A stretch of 64,000 bases of DNA. Source: Enchytraeus crypticus (lineage: Eukaryota; Annelida; Clitellata; Enchytraeida; Enchytraeidae). Positions 35,706 to 40,205 of this stretch are shown piece by piece; the first letter of the stretch is position 1; every line of letters starts with the position of its first letter. The stretch is taken from positions 1,388,001-1,452,000 of the forward strand of contig CAJHZI010000736.1 of assembly GCA_905160935.1 (NCBI GenBank). The letters are read 5' to 3'. The notes beneath the pieces are model-generated. The model searched no databases. It was not told the DNA's origin and saw nothing but the letters and a program-made list of their open reading frames with translations. A program made the translations under genes and the position numbers.

Positions 35706-36616
35706 AGAGAGATAGAGAACATCTCCAAGAGTAAGTATTCTCGTGGGAGAGGTACTGCAGACTGGAGAGAGAGAGAGAGAGAGATACAGAGAGGTAGGAG
35801 AGTAATAAACTTAATTAAAATGCTGTGATTGATAACATACTTGCTGAAACCGGGATTGCAGTTGGATTGTCGCTGCTAGAACCCGCATGGTACGGGCAAT
35901 TTTTCCCACCTTTATGGCAAATTAAGGCACTTGAGTCTATTATACTAAAGCTATTGATGGTCTAATTGGGGTTCAATAACATATGAGATGAGAACCCCGG
36001 ATGGACTTGCATTGAAGAAATAGTAATAGTTAATGGTTTGTTAAGAGAATTGTCAGAGAAGAGTGAGTGAAAGACAGTCAGAGGAAGATACTAGATTTAA
36101 AGTATGCATTGAATAATTTAAAAATAATGAGATTAATACGTAAATAAGAATGTCTAGAAATCTGCAGATGTTTTGTCACATGCGTGTACTATTTTGTAAC
36201 ATCTCAATTATGATTTAAGTTATAAAATAAATGCGACGAATGAGGCAACGCAACTAAGAATGAAACGTAAAGCGAGAATTCAATTTTTTAGTACAATTCT
36301 AAAATTGAATCGACTATTTAAGTGAATGACTCATTAATGATTGTGACTTCAGGAACCTGTGGCTTTTCACGCTGGCTCGGTTCAGTTTGGTGACGAGAGC
36401 CTAGCCTACTCGAATCCTCTCTATAAGGACATGGCCAATATTCTTGATCCACCTCCTTACTCTCCTCCTTATGCCGAAAAACTTGAAAAGAGGAACCCGG
36501 ATGTGTCTGAGGGCTACGACCAGCCGAACAAAGACAATGCGGCCAATGAGGGCTACGATCAAATGAAGCCACTGGAGTTCACCACATTCCCCATGGTACA
36601 CGACAGTAGCGCTTAA
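169..36616 (+). CDS. LRP: LDL-receptor-related protein, 3' part (27 exons)
   Basis: This is a type I membrane endocytic receptor of the LRP1/LRP2 class; the family binds and internalises ligands through calcium-binding LDLa modules and releases them with its YWTD propellers. The joined exons give 1422 residues: propeller end (about 1-220), EGF and 11 LDLa modules (about 224-723), two EGFs (to 814), a YWTD propeller (to 1085), two EGFs (to about 1170), a Ser/Thr-rich stalk (to 1274), a membrane helix (about 1279-1303) and a cytoplasmic tail. A terminal cluster of 11 LDLa modules is what is known for cluster IV of LRP1 and megalin. Every intron has GT/AG ends and all phases match, with no internal stop. 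LRP1 and LRP2 cannot be separated from this part alone; the start is upstream of the window. Confidence 0.9.
393..534 (+). mobile_element. SINE-A copy
   Basis: SINE-A is about 140 bp. A hairpin-forming start (CACTGG..CCAGCCAGTG) is followed by a tRNA-type A box (best copy TGGCGAAGTCGG), a B box (GGTTCAAATCC) and a tail ending GAGGAAACTGACGTTAA...ACCAGCTTTTT. This copy is complete, with the B box intact. Confidence 0.85.
535..1119. other. Intron, nothing recognised
   Basis: AT-rich LRP intron between SINE-A and the LINE; no coding or repeat signal seen. Confidence 0.6.
1120..4447 (+). mobile_element. Decayed LINE (jockey/CR1-like) in LRP intron
   Basis: Frames broken by several shifts encode an apurinic-type endonuclease ([15 protein letters not shown]) and a reverse transcriptase with motif A ([13 protein letters not shown]), motif B ([13 protein letters not shown]) and motif C (FADDAK). 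A 3' UTR follows, ending in a short ATTCA repeat at 4447. It lies in sense with LRP. The exact clade is not certain. Confidence 0.85.
4503..4631 (+). CDS. LRP: LRP exon 2: YWTD-like propeller repeat
   Basis: The exon reads [19 protein letters not shown] and later GIAIHPAKR, an LDLb repeat in which YWTD is changed to VWTS. It is phase 2 on both sides and joins exon 1 through a split Arg codon. The 4.2-kb intron before it carries a full-length-like decayed LINE. Confidence 0.8.
4632..5240. other. Intron, nothing recognised
   Basis: LRP introns here and at 5412-5872 and 6271-6707 show only AT-rich unique-looking DNA. Confidence 0.6.
5241..5411 (+). CDS. LRP: LRP exon 3: YWTD propeller repeat
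   Basis: The exon encodes [24 protein letters not shown] and [12 protein letters not shown], a canonical LDLb repeat with the WPNGL signature. The acceptor is TTGCTAG and the donor GTATGT; phase 2 on both sides. Confidence 0.9.
5873..6108 (+). CDS. LRP: LRP exon 4: last blade of first propeller
   Basis: The exon encodes [24 protein letters not shown] and [12 protein letters not shown]. The 'DIKVFH..RQP' segment is the typical exit of a YWTD propeller into an EGF module. It ends in phase 1; the donor is taken at GTGTGA because that keeps the frame into exon 5. Confidence 0.88.
6222..6270. repeat. TA microsatellite
   Basis: Pure TA tract in the intron after LRP exon 4. Similar tracts lie at 11940-11991, 14742-14763, 21341-21360, 23023-23092, 38290-38338, 38738-38960 (mixed), 47961-48050 and 53006-53048. 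Confidence 0.95.
6708..6915. repeat. 15-bp minisatellite before LRP exon 5
   Basis: About 13 copies of TATTTTAGAACAGCG. The array ends 18 bases before the exon acceptor, in the branch-point zone. Confidence 0.92.
6934..7182 (+). CDS. LRP: LRP exon 5: EGF plus LDLa module 1
   Basis: An EGF module ([16 protein letters not shown], then GYSCACHQG) is followed by LDLa 1 ([20 protein letters not shown]). The calcium-binding end of LDLa 1 reads [12 protein letters not shown] instead of the usual DCGDGSDE..C, so its calcium binding may be altered. Phase 1-1. A 15-bp minisatellite stops 18 bases before the acceptor. Confidence 0.9.
7257..7690. repeat. 17-bp minisatellite after LRP exon 5
   Basis: About 25 copies of GTGTTCTAATATCTTAG with variants, starting about 75 bases after the donor. 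Confidence 0.92.
7928..8225 (+). mobile_element. SINE-C copy
   Basis: SINE-C starts with a head like CCGTGTTGTGTCCGGG, has AACTGAGGAAGGCAAA in the middle, and ends CCTGCCACTTGGCAGTGCAC plus a GA repeat. This copy is diverged but nearly complete. Confidence 0.65.
8383..8649 (+). CDS. LRP: LRP exon 6: LDLa modules 2 and 3
   Basis: Two complete LDLa modules are present: [23 protein letters not shown] and [24 protein letters not shown]. The exon starts after TTGTTTCAG and ends at GTGAGTG. That donor is the first copy of a 41-bp tandem repeat. Phase 1-1. Confidence 0.9.
8650..8850. repeat. 41-bp repeat starting at the exon 6 donor
   Basis: Five decaying units begin at 8650, 8691, 8732, about 8775 and 8826. 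The first three each open GTGAGT[GA]AA, and the first is the real splice donor. Confidence 0.85.
9056..9175 (+). CDS. LRP: LRP exon 7: LDLa module 4
   Basis: One LDLa module ([34 protein letters not shown]) forms a symmetric phase 1-1 exon. The donor GTAAGTACTAT is the first unit of an 11-bp tandem array in the intron. Confidence 0.92.
9176..9352. repeat. 11-bp array starting at the exon 7 donor
   Basis: About 16 units of (G/A)TAAGTACTAT. The first unit is the donor GTAAGTACTAT itself. Confidence 0.9.
9855..10038 (+). mobile_element. SINE-D copy, 3' part
   Basis: SINE-D shares its head with SINE-C but continues GGCATTCGGTTGGTGAGCGC, then GGTTAAACTGGGATTC and a GAT repeat. This copy lacks the head. 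Confidence 0.7.
10094..10192 (+). CDS. LRP: LRP exon 8: first half of LDLa 5
   Basis: It encodes [20 protein letters not shown] then CDGLN, the N-terminal half of an LDLa module finished by the next exon. Acceptor TTTCATCCAG, donor GTAAAAG; phase 1-1. Confidence 0.85.
10424..10517 (+). CDS. LRP: LRP exon 9: end of LDLa 5, start of LDLa 6
   Basis: It encodes [13 protein letters not shown], closing LDLa 5, then [17 protein letters not shown], opening LDLa 6. It enters in phase 1 and leaves in phase 2, so the intron interrupts LDLa 6. Confidence 0.88.
10620..10824 (-). mobile_element. SINE-D copy, complete
   Basis: Minus-strand: ATCATCATCGTCG tail, GCAATTTCTGGAGCCTAAGG core, GCCCGGACACAACACGG head. 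Confidence 0.78.
10880..11630 (+). mobile_element. LINE 3' fragment
   Basis: A 142-codon frame (10919-11347) resembles the C-terminal end of a LINE reverse transcriptase (for example [20 protein letters not shown] and [10 protein letters not shown]). An AT-rich 3' UTR follows, ending AATAAACG plus a short ATT tail. It is 5' truncated. Confidence 0.7.
12105..12275 (+). mobile_element. tRNA-like SINE piece with SINE-D tail
   Basis: A tRNA-like stretch with GCCGTCGATTCGAATAT (B-box-like) runs into CCCGACCTAGTTAAACTGTG and a GAT repeat, the SINE-D tail. Confidence 0.5.
12324..12585. mobile_element. Palindromic MITE / foldback element
   Basis: About 262 bp forming one long imperfect inverted repeat. 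Outer arms carry TTAACTGTT...ACTTCCTTTTA...CCGTTA and inner arms read CGGCCTGACACCACCAAGTG and its complement around a ~27-base loop. It has no coding capacity; TA-rich flanks fit a TA-target DNA transposon derivative. Confidence 0.75.
12641..12702 (+). CDS. LRP: LRP exon 10: end of LDLa 6
   Basis: A 62-base exon encodes [20 protein letters not shown], the calcium-binding half of LDLa 6. Acceptor GCTCCGTAG, donor GTAAGC. It enters in phase 2 and leaves in phase 1, completing the split Arg codon of exon 9. Confidence 0.88.
12703..13583. other. Intron, nothing recognised
   Basis: AT-rich intron with short TTAATTAA palindromes and no element I can name. The same holds for 9353-9854, 14068-14457, 14967-16052 and 16490-17611. 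Confidence 0.55.
13584..13706 (+). CDS. LRP: LRP exon 11: LDLa module 7
   Basis: A complete LDLa module is encoded ([33 protein letters not shown]-type end). Symmetric phase 1-1 exon with TTTCTGCAG acceptor and GTAAGT donor. Confidence 0.92.
13928..14067 (+). mobile_element. SINE-A copy with inverted head
   Basis: The body and tail are in plus orientation, but the head before ACCGCGGATCAG is the reverse complement of the normal A-box region (CTTACCGACTTCACCACTGG). Confidence 0.75.
14458..14732 (-). mobile_element. SINE-C copy
   Basis: Minus-strand, nearly complete: CCAGGTGGCAGGTCCATG at the tail side, TCCGGACACAACACGAG at the head side. A TA repeat follows the head. Confidence 0.75.
14890..14966 (+). 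CDS. LRP: LRP exon 12: first half of LDLa 8
   Basis: It encodes [20 protein letters not shown] then DGHR. The polypyrimidine tract before the GAGCAG acceptor is weak. It ends in phase 0 at GTAACA and continues into exon 13, which starts DCGDGSDE. Confidence 0.82.
16053..16145 (+). CDS. LRP: LRP exon 13: end of LDLa 8, start of LDLa 9
   Basis: It encodes [11 protein letters not shown], then [11 protein letters not shown], which opens LDLa 9. Phase 0 on both sides. A 24-bp minisatellite begins about 55 bases after its donor. Confidence 0.88.
16202..16489. repeat. 24-bp minisatellite after exon 13
   Basis: About 12 copies of a unit containing TAACTACTGACTACTACTTC, 55 bases after the donor. Confidence 0.92.
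17612..17797. repeat. 62-bp triplication across exon 14 acceptor
   Basis: Three 62-bp copies start at 17612, 17674 and 17736. Each holds GGATTATGA(T/G)AG/ATTTG, the acceptor, plus the first ~40 exon bases. Copies 1 and 2 would read into a TAA stop. Confidence 0.92.
17754..17949 (+). CDS. LRP: LRP exon 14: end of LDLa 9 plus LDLa 10
   Basis: The start is chosen after TATGATAG because this restores [15 protein letters not shown], completing the six-cysteine pattern of LDLa 9; the next AG (17773) would delete one cysteine. LDLa 10 follows ([20 protein letters not shown]). The acceptor and first ~40 exon bases lie in the last of three 62-bp tandem copies. Enters in phase 0, leaves in phase 1. 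Confidence 0.82.
18375..18592 (+). mobile_element. SINE-C copy, diverged
   Basis: It contains AAGCCACCTCAGAAG and ends GATCACTAAAGAGAGAATG. Confidence 0.6.
18593..19611. other. Intron, little recognised
   Basis: Only a short ATTGGCTGATCCT repeat at about 19525-19590 is seen. Also empty: 17950-18374, 20358-21144, 22708-23022, 23556-24419 and 24559-24913. Confidence 0.55.
19612..19731 (+). CDS. LRP: LRP exon 15: LDLa module 11
   Basis: It encodes [20 protein letters not shown] and [11 protein letters not shown], the last LDLa module of the cluster. Phase 1-1. The intron minisatellite starts about 15 bases after the donor GTAAGA. Confidence 0.92.
19747..20011. repeat. 16-bp minisatellite after exon 15
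   Basis: About 16 copies of CTATCTATTTACCCCA, 15 bases after the donor. Confidence 0.92.
20058..20157. repeat. TTA / CTA microsatellite
   Basis: ATT repeats change into ACT repeats directly before repeat E copy 1. Confidence 0.95.
20160..20320 (+). repeat. Repeat E copy 1
   Basis: A dispersed repeat (core AAAAACGATTCAAGCAA, CCGCCCGGCTAATCGAGG, AGAATTGTTGAAGCAGACTG) is bordered on both sides by TTA/CTA microsatellites (20058-20157 and 20320-20357). Other copies: 53575-53765 (minus), 58495-58580, 59345-59475. Confidence 0.7.
21145..21267 (+). CDS. LRP: LRP exon 16: EGF-like module
   Basis: Cysteines are spaced as an EGF module (CSVCQQNC, then [11 protein letters not shown] and a final C). 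An EGF pair between the LDLa cluster and the propeller is the standard LRP layout. Phase 1-1. Confidence 0.88.
   Translation, partial: YSQTVQYVSRIALSCLPVALKPYAPAGKVSSSIPKIQEPV
21366..21500 (-). mobile_element. SINE-A copy
   Basis: Minus-strand copy; B box GGTTCAAATCC is seen in reverse as GGATTTGAACC. A TA repeat precedes its tail. Confidence 0.8.
21558..21698 (-). mobile_element. SINE-A copy beside 12-bp minisatellite
   Basis: Minus-strand copy. Its 5' head (CTCCAGCCAGTG in reverse) abuts the ACTATCAGTGAT array. Confidence 0.8.
21698..22022. repeat. 12-bp minisatellite next to SINE-A
   Basis: About 27 copies of ACTATCAGTGAT, open in more than one frame as a low-complexity peptide; not a gene. 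Confidence 0.9.
22225..22440 (+). mobile_element. LINE C-terminal fragment
   Basis: A frame ending at TAA 22421 encodes [20 protein letters not shown] and AKRWLNECD, the Cys/His-containing end typical of jockey-like LINE ORF2. It is related to, but distinct from, the copy at 25743. Confidence 0.65.
22558..22707 (+). CDS. LRP: LRP exon 17: EGF-like module
   Basis: A second EGF module: [26 protein letters not shown], then GRSC. Phase 1-1; acceptor TTTGCAG, donor GTTGGT. Confidence 0.88.
23128..23555 (+). mobile_element. SINE-A copy split by SINE-B
   Basis: The head and B box (GGGTTCAGATCC) lie at 23128-23231 and the tail resumes at about 23491 (ACATCGCTTTCGAGTGAGG). The head begins with an inverted copy, forming a hairpin. 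Confidence 0.8.
23236..23488 (+). mobile_element. SINE-B copy nested in SINE-A
   Basis: SINE-B starts with a tRNA-type A box (TAGCGTAGAGGTAACG) and B box (GGGTTCGAATCCCG), then a body shared with the copy at 33905. ACATC on both sides fits a short target duplication. Confidence 0.75.
24420..24558 (-). mobile_element. SINE-A copy
   Basis: Minus-strand, well-conserved copy inside very AT-rich intron DNA. Confidence 0.82.
24914..25193 (+). CDS. LRP: LRP exon 18: first blades of second propeller
   Basis: The exon encodes the entry of a YWTD propeller: [17 protein letters not shown] and the exit [11 protein letters not shown]. It enters in phase 1 and leaves in phase 2. Its last bases and donor (ATTACAGG/GTAAGACC) are repeated many times in the intron as a minisatellite unit. 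Confidence 0.9.
25182..25742. repeat. 23-bp array built from exon 18 donor
   Basis: About 22 units containing ATTACAGGGTAAGACCTAG. The first unit spans the exon end and donor. Some units read TTACAGGTAATA. It resumes after the LINE at 26595-26712. Confidence 0.93.
25743..26594 (-). mobile_element. LINE C-terminal fragment inside a minisatellite
   Basis: Two overlapping minus-strand frames give [16 protein letters not shown] and [14 protein letters not shown], the end of a jockey-type LINE ORF2 with a frameshift near 26110. It is inserted in the 23-bp donor array, which resumes on its far side. Confidence 0.8.
26595..26712. repeat. Continuation of the 23-bp donor array
   Basis: Degraded units with ATTACAGGTAATAAGACC continue beyond the inserted LINE. 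Confidence 0.85.
26712..26856. repeat. Two 71-bp tandem copies
   Basis: Two almost identical copies begin GCCTAGATATAGCAATATAG at 26712 and 26783. Function unknown. Confidence 0.9.
27228..27363 (+). mobile_element. SINE-A copy, near consensus
   Basis: Plus-strand copy with TGGCGAAGTCGATAAG and GGGGTTCAAATCCTGGG, then the full tail. Confidence 0.85.
27576..27707 (+). CDS. LRP: LRP exon 19: propeller blade
   Basis: It opens [14 protein letters not shown] and ends RIVVNPSIG, an LDLb repeat that joins VDWITG of exon 18 to give 'WITGNIYW'. Phase 2-2. Confidence 0.88.
27708..28260. other. Introns, nothing recognised
   Basis: No feature in 26857-27227, 27708-28260, 28485-28897, 30353-30621, 32378-32884 or 34176-34714. 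29075-29804 holds only a weak tRNA-like patch near 29690-29780. Confidence 0.5.
28261..28484 (+). CDS. LRP: LRP exon 20: YWTD propeller repeats
   Basis: It encodes [30 protein letters not shown] and [20 protein letters not shown], a full LDLb repeat. Enters in phase 2, leaves in phase 1. Acceptor TTGTTTAG, donor GTATTG. Confidence 0.9.
28898..29074 (+). CDS. LRP: LRP exon 21: end of second propeller
   Basis: It encodes [20 protein letters not shown] and [12 protein letters not shown], the last blade; 'YVHPLKY' matches the usual propeller exit. Phase 1-1; acceptor CGTTTCAG, donor GTGAGT. Confidence 0.88.
29805..29980 (-). mobile_element. SINE-D copy, head lost
   Basis: Minus-strand: ATCATCATCACCATCCCC tail and CTGGAGCCTAGGCGCTCACC core. 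The head is replaced by TA repeats. Confidence 0.75.
29984..30174. repeat. TA repeats with inverted motifs
   Basis: Three TA tracts are separated by GAGTTATTGCAATA and its inverted forms (TATTGTAATAACTCT, and TTATTACAATAA just past the end). They end about 55 bases before LRP exon 22. Confidence 0.85.
30230..30352 (+). CDS. LRP: LRP exon 22: EGF-like module
   Basis: Six cysteines are in EGF spacing: [23 protein letters not shown]. Phase 1-1. The preceding 200 bases are almost all TA dinucleotide repeat. Confidence 0.87.
30622..32190 (-). mobile_element. L2/CR1-like LINE copy 1, 5' part inverted
   Basis: Minus-strand frames encode a reverse transcriptase ([40 protein letters not shown]) and the C-terminal [18 protein letters not shown]. 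The 3' end has a TTA tail at 30622. A plus-strand piece at about 32088-32185 encodes [20 protein letters not shown], the segment that should precede the minus-strand frame, so the 5' end is inverted. Frames carry shifts. Confidence 0.85.
32273..32377 (+). CDS. LRP: LRP exon 23: start of membrane-proximal EGF
   Basis: It encodes [18 protein letters not shown] then VCVCPKG, a laminin/EGF-type module completed by GFTGEHC in exon 24. Phase 1-1; the acceptor is TTTTGACAG. Confidence 0.85.
32885..33070 (-). mobile_element. Diverged L2/CR1-like 3' UTR fragment
   Basis: It shares blocks with the 3' UTR of the copies at 30622 and 39160 (AACAAAGGTTTAA, TCAGGGACCTCC, GTCCGGTG) in the same minus orientation. 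Confidence 0.45.
33235..33440 (+). mobile_element. SINE-D tail with long GAT tract
   Basis: CCCGACCCTCGTTAAACTGG is followed by about 130 bases of GAT/GAC repeat. Confidence 0.65.
33542..33880 (+). CDS. LRP: LRP exon 24: EGF end and Ser/Thr-rich stalk
   Basis: After [10 protein letters not shown] the exon encodes about 100 residues dominated by Ser, Thr and Pro (for example [20 protein letters not shown]), a likely O-glycosylated stalk. Phase 1-1. Vertebrate LRP1 instead has several EGF modules here. Confidence 0.87.
33905..34175 (+). mobile_element. SINE-B copy
   Basis: A box AGAGTAGGGGTAACGTC, B box GAGTTCGAATCCCAG and the same body as the 23236 copy. It has a TTA microsatellite near its 3' end and begins about 25 bases after the donor of LRP exon 24. 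Confidence 0.75.
34715..34805 (+). CDS. LRP: LRP exon 25: transmembrane helix
   Basis: About 24 hydrophobic residues ([20 protein letters not shown] and on) are preceded by GKRD and followed by CVCRR, a single-pass helix with a basic stop-transfer end. Enters in phase 1, leaves in phase 2 at GTAAG. Confidence 0.9.
34806..35494. other. Intron with short repeats
   Basis: AACCAATAGTA recurs about six times at 35341-35404, and an ATTAATC palindrome follows the donor. The next intron (35791-36352) is empty. Confidence 0.5.
35495..35585 (+). CDS. LRP: LRP exon 26: juxtamembrane tail
   Basis: It encodes [20 protein letters not shown] and ends SPTSPR, a basic then Ser/Pro-rich start of the cytoplasmic tail. 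The last 11 bases and the donor recur, slightly changed, about 145 bases downstream. Confidence 0.82.
35571..35790. repeat. Duplicated exon 26 donor around GA repeats
   Basis: TCTCCAAGA/GTGAGTATCC at the exon end recurs at about 35722 as TCTCCAAGAGTAAGTATTC. Both copies lead into GA microsatellite. Confidence 0.85.
36353..36616 (+). CDS. LRP: LRP exon 27: tail with sorting motifs, stop
   Basis: It encodes the last 87 residues. [11 protein letters not shown] carries an NPxY motif, the known adaptor (PTB-domain) and clathrin sorting signal of LRPs. DPPPYSPPY holds a PPxY motif (WW-domain ligand). Two copies of EGYDQ follow, the second as YDQM, a YxxM match. The protein ends at TAA 36614-36616. 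The motif functions are inferred from consensus only. Confidence 0.9.
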   Translation, partial: EPVAFHAGSVQFGDESLAYSNPLYKDMANILDPPPYSPPYAEKLEKRNPDVSEGYDQPNKDNAANEGYDQMKPLEFTTFPMVHDSSA

Positions 36617-37273
36617 ACTGTTTCATTAAATATTCTACGTGTCCGTTTATACTGCACTGCTAAACTGTAATTTTCTTATTTCAATGTAGTTCAGAAACCT
36701 GTGCCATACATCAATTGAGCAATCAGCTTTTATTTTTATTCACTCTTCCGGATTCTGTTGAGATAGTTTTTATTTTATCGCTATTTCATTGTTGATATAT
36801 CTAGTACTCTCTCTTACCTAATTCATTACTTTACTTTATATCTGGAACACGTTCCATATAGGGCCTATACGTCTATATGCAACAATGAATTTCATGACCG
36901 AATTCAATTATGTATTTTTATATCTGCGGTTTTGATATATCTAATTTTATTCTAGACTTTTTTATTGTTAAGTCTTAAAATTGTAACAACTATTGAAAAT
37001 AATATAGCTGGACTAAGAAAGGTACTGAAAATTTATTCCTGAATTAAACTGAATTTTTGTAAACAGGATTGTTTTGTCAGGGATTGACGCCTCTGCCCGG
37101 TAAATGTTAGTCGAAGCTGAGGAAGGCATAGGGGGGCCACCTCGTCATAAGAAGAATCCCTCAAGAATATTGGTATATCAAAAGGAATGTTATAGAAGAT
37201 TTAAATACCCACTCGTTTGTGGACATTAAGAGGAAAACGAAAGACCTGTAGAGTGGAGGCGCATTATTCCATG

Positions 37274-37307
<34 letters not shown>

Positions 37308-38117
37308 CATGCTATTCAATTCAGCGTTACTATAGTGAAGAGAGTCTCCATGCCCATCTTTGAAAGTGTCGATGTGCCTTTACTTGAGTTTTAATTTCGG
37401 TAATATTAAAAAAGATTAAAGCAAGTTTAACGTCAGTTTCGATACGACAAGGAGACTGGCAGAGACAGTCCGCATGGGATTAAAACCAATGAGTTCCACA
37501 ATATTAAACAAATGTGTTACTCACTCGATCATTCAACGTATACATTTTCTAGATGTAAATGACTCAATAATTCTTATTTACACTAAACTTTTGCATCCAA
37601 TTGTCATGCTTTGTTTAATCTTAAAATGAAAGAATGATATCAAATGAAAACAACTGGCCAATGGCTGTGTAAGAGCATTTTGACTGATATCTGAGCCACG
37701 TTAAGCTAACGCCAAAGTAATCATAATAATAAGATAGGAAAAACCTTTAGCTACATTTCATTTGTTTCATTTAAACAATTGAAGCGAAACAATATGTAAA
37801 CAAATGAATCGCACCAACATTAATTTGTTTTTCTTTACTTAGCGTGTCTAACAAGACTATCAAGGATTAATAAGGGCGTGCAATTTCATTTGAACAGAGA
37901 TTTTTTATTTAATCAGTCTCTTAGCTATCTATACTATATAGATATTTTTATCAATTTCGCTGATAAATAAGTTGTCAAAAACGTAATACATTGTATTCTC
38001 AAAATACTAAATGTTGCCATTTACTTTGGCACACAAAGTCACAAAATTATTAAAATTATATGTAAAGTTGAACCTCAGACACTGCTTTAGATCATAATCC
38101 TATTAATGTGCGTGTTT
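36617..38117. other. LRP: LRP 3' flank
   Basis: Likely 3' UTR then intergenic DNA. ATTAAA at 36625 is close to the stop; no convincing polyadenylation signal. It holds the composite fragment at 37100-37310 and a SINE-A-like tail near 37421-37520. Confidence 0.4.
37100..37310 (+). mobile_element. SINE-C / RTE-tail composite fragment
   Basis: A SINE-C-like piece (GCTGAGGAAGGCAT, CCACCTCG) is followed by RTE ORF end sequence (AGAGTGGAGGCGCATTATTC, CCATGG) and a GA repeat. Confidence 0.5.
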
Positions 38118-38237
38118 GTTAACGTCAGTTTCCTCACTCGAATGCGATGTCAGTGACGGGCGAGCCCAGGATTTGAACCCCGTACATACTGATCCGCTGC
38201 CGAATATCTTACCGACATCGCCACTGGCTCCAGCCAA
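38118..38237 (-). mobile_element. SINE-A copy
   Basis: Minus-strand copy in intergenic DNA after LRP; the 3' end is trimmed. Confidence 0.8.
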
Positions 38238-38290
38238 TTAATAGAAATACAGAGTTTGGCTCTGTTATCTTTTGTAAATATACCAGTACA

Positions 38291-38335
<45 letters not shown>

Positions 38336-38340
<5 letters not shown>

Positions 38341-38733
38341 TCTTCTTCTTTAGTGCACTGCCAAGTGGCAGGTCCAAGGTAAATATTCATACTCAAAGTC
38401 TGCCCTCTCGCTCTATAAGAGCACTCCTTAGATCAACAAGATAATCCCTTCACAAAGTCTATGGTGTATCCATACCTTATGTAGCCTATAGCTTGGGAAA
38501 AATATGGCTTCCGAGGTGGTTTCCCTTTGGCTTCCTTCCTCAGTTAGATGGATTAATTACCATTTAATCCTGGGGGAAAAATATTTTTAAAATATATGGT
38601 GAAGTAGGTCCTCTTTTGCCATCCTCAGCTCCTGCCTTTAGTCGATCTCTTCTTACGTACACGCGGCAGATTGTTTTCGGTTGACCCATTCTGCAGTGGT
38701 CCAACAACACCCGAACACAACACGGGGACCGAG
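38336..38733 (-). mobile_element. SINE-C copy, interrupted
   Basis: Tail (TAGTGCACTGCCAAGTGGCA) at 38353 and head (CCCGAACACAACACGGGG) at 38730 are present, with extra sequence at about 38550-38620. TA repeats flank both ends. Confidence 0.7.
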
Positions 38734-38737
38734 CACA

Positions 38738-38769
<32 letters not shown>

Positions 38770-39159
38770 CATGTATATACAATTTTATATAATTATATTA
38801 TATTGTATTTATATATATAATATATATATATATATAATATTTATAAGCCTATGTATTGTATTGTATAAATATATATATACGTATATATATGTGTATATAT
38901 ATGTATATATATATATATGTACATGTATATACATGTATATACATGCACTGTATTTACAATATACATGCACATGTATATTAATATTGGCCTATTATAACTC
39001 ACTTATAAATTAGAAAAATATGTATCGAATTTTAGAAAATTAACTAATTAATACAGAATTAGAACTTAAGAGGTGTGTCATGTGCATTTTGACAATATAA
39101 ATATTTTAACTTCTTTAGTCATTTGACCACGAGACGATCATGCGATAAATTAACAAATA

Positions 39160-39842
39160 ATAAATATAAATAAAAATAAATAAAGGTTTAACGCCCGTTT
39201 CCTCATCCAGGGATGATGTCAGGGACGTCCTCAACAGCACACATCACTACAGATCAATTCACCCAGACCAATCTGCGAAAGAAATGTGCTGAGGAGAAGT
39301 AAGGTCCTAAACGAAAGCCAGTCCGGTGATCACAAAATGGTCAAGATAGATTGATTATGTCTATGGTGGGAAAAGGTAAGTTTTAAGCTTGCTAGAGAAT
39401 GTTGAAAGAGAAAAACAAGAGCGAAGATTAGCAGGTAAAGAGTTCCAGATTGTGGGTGATGCGTAAGAAAATGAACGTCTGCCCAATGACGTGAGAATAT
39501 TTGGAACTGAGAGAAGATTGGCATCGGTGGAGCGAAGTGCACGTGAGGGACGATAGGGAAGAAGAATTTCAGATAAGTAAGAAGGATTGCCAAATCGCAG
39601 AGTTTTGAAAGTTAATAGAGCTATTTTATATTTTATGCGTTGATTAACAGGGAGCCAATGAAGACTGCGAAGTAGAGAAAGAGAGAGAAATTGAAGTCGA
39701 GAGGACTTACAAACAACACGTGCAAGAGAATTTTGGATGTGCTGCAAACGATTGAGAGAAGAAGTAGGCAACCCATGTAATAATGAATTACAGTAGTCGA
39801 GCTTTGAATGAACTATAGAATTAGCAAGGATAGTAGTCTGGT
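39160..39842 (-). mobile_element. L2/CR1-like LINE copy 2, 3' part
   Basis: Nearly the same as the 3' half of copy 1 ([32 protein letters not shown]) with an A-rich tail at 39160. It is 5' truncated at about 39842. Confidence 0.85.
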
Positions 39843-40146
39843 GAGTCTTAAACAGGCATATAATTGCTTCCTGACTCTGTAATGTTATGTTATGTTAAAA
39901 GTTCTGAATTAATTGCTTAATTAGCTTAATTAACTAGTCCTAGTTAAATGTCTAGAAAGTCTTCCGTTCTTTACTGTGAGAGTTAGCAATAGTTACATTG
40001 ATACTTCACTTTTTCTTTTATTTTTAGTAAAAGTATTTAATTGGTAATGATACTGTGTTTCTGTCTCTGCACTGTATGATATTATGCCCATAGGTTAGCA
40101 ATAAGAGTAACAGGTGGAGCTAAGTAATTCGTTAGTAATTCGATTT

Positions 40147-40205
40147 TCTTTCAGATTCGTAAGATTAGGCATAAATACGTCCATCCCTTACTAGAAATTC
40201 AGCTA
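40147..40205 (+). mobile_element. Inverted piece of the L2/CR1-like LINE
   Basis: This stretch matches, in opposite orientation, the part of LINE copy 1 at about 31283-31340, which is what should come next after copy 2 breaks off at 39842. Confidence 0.6.
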
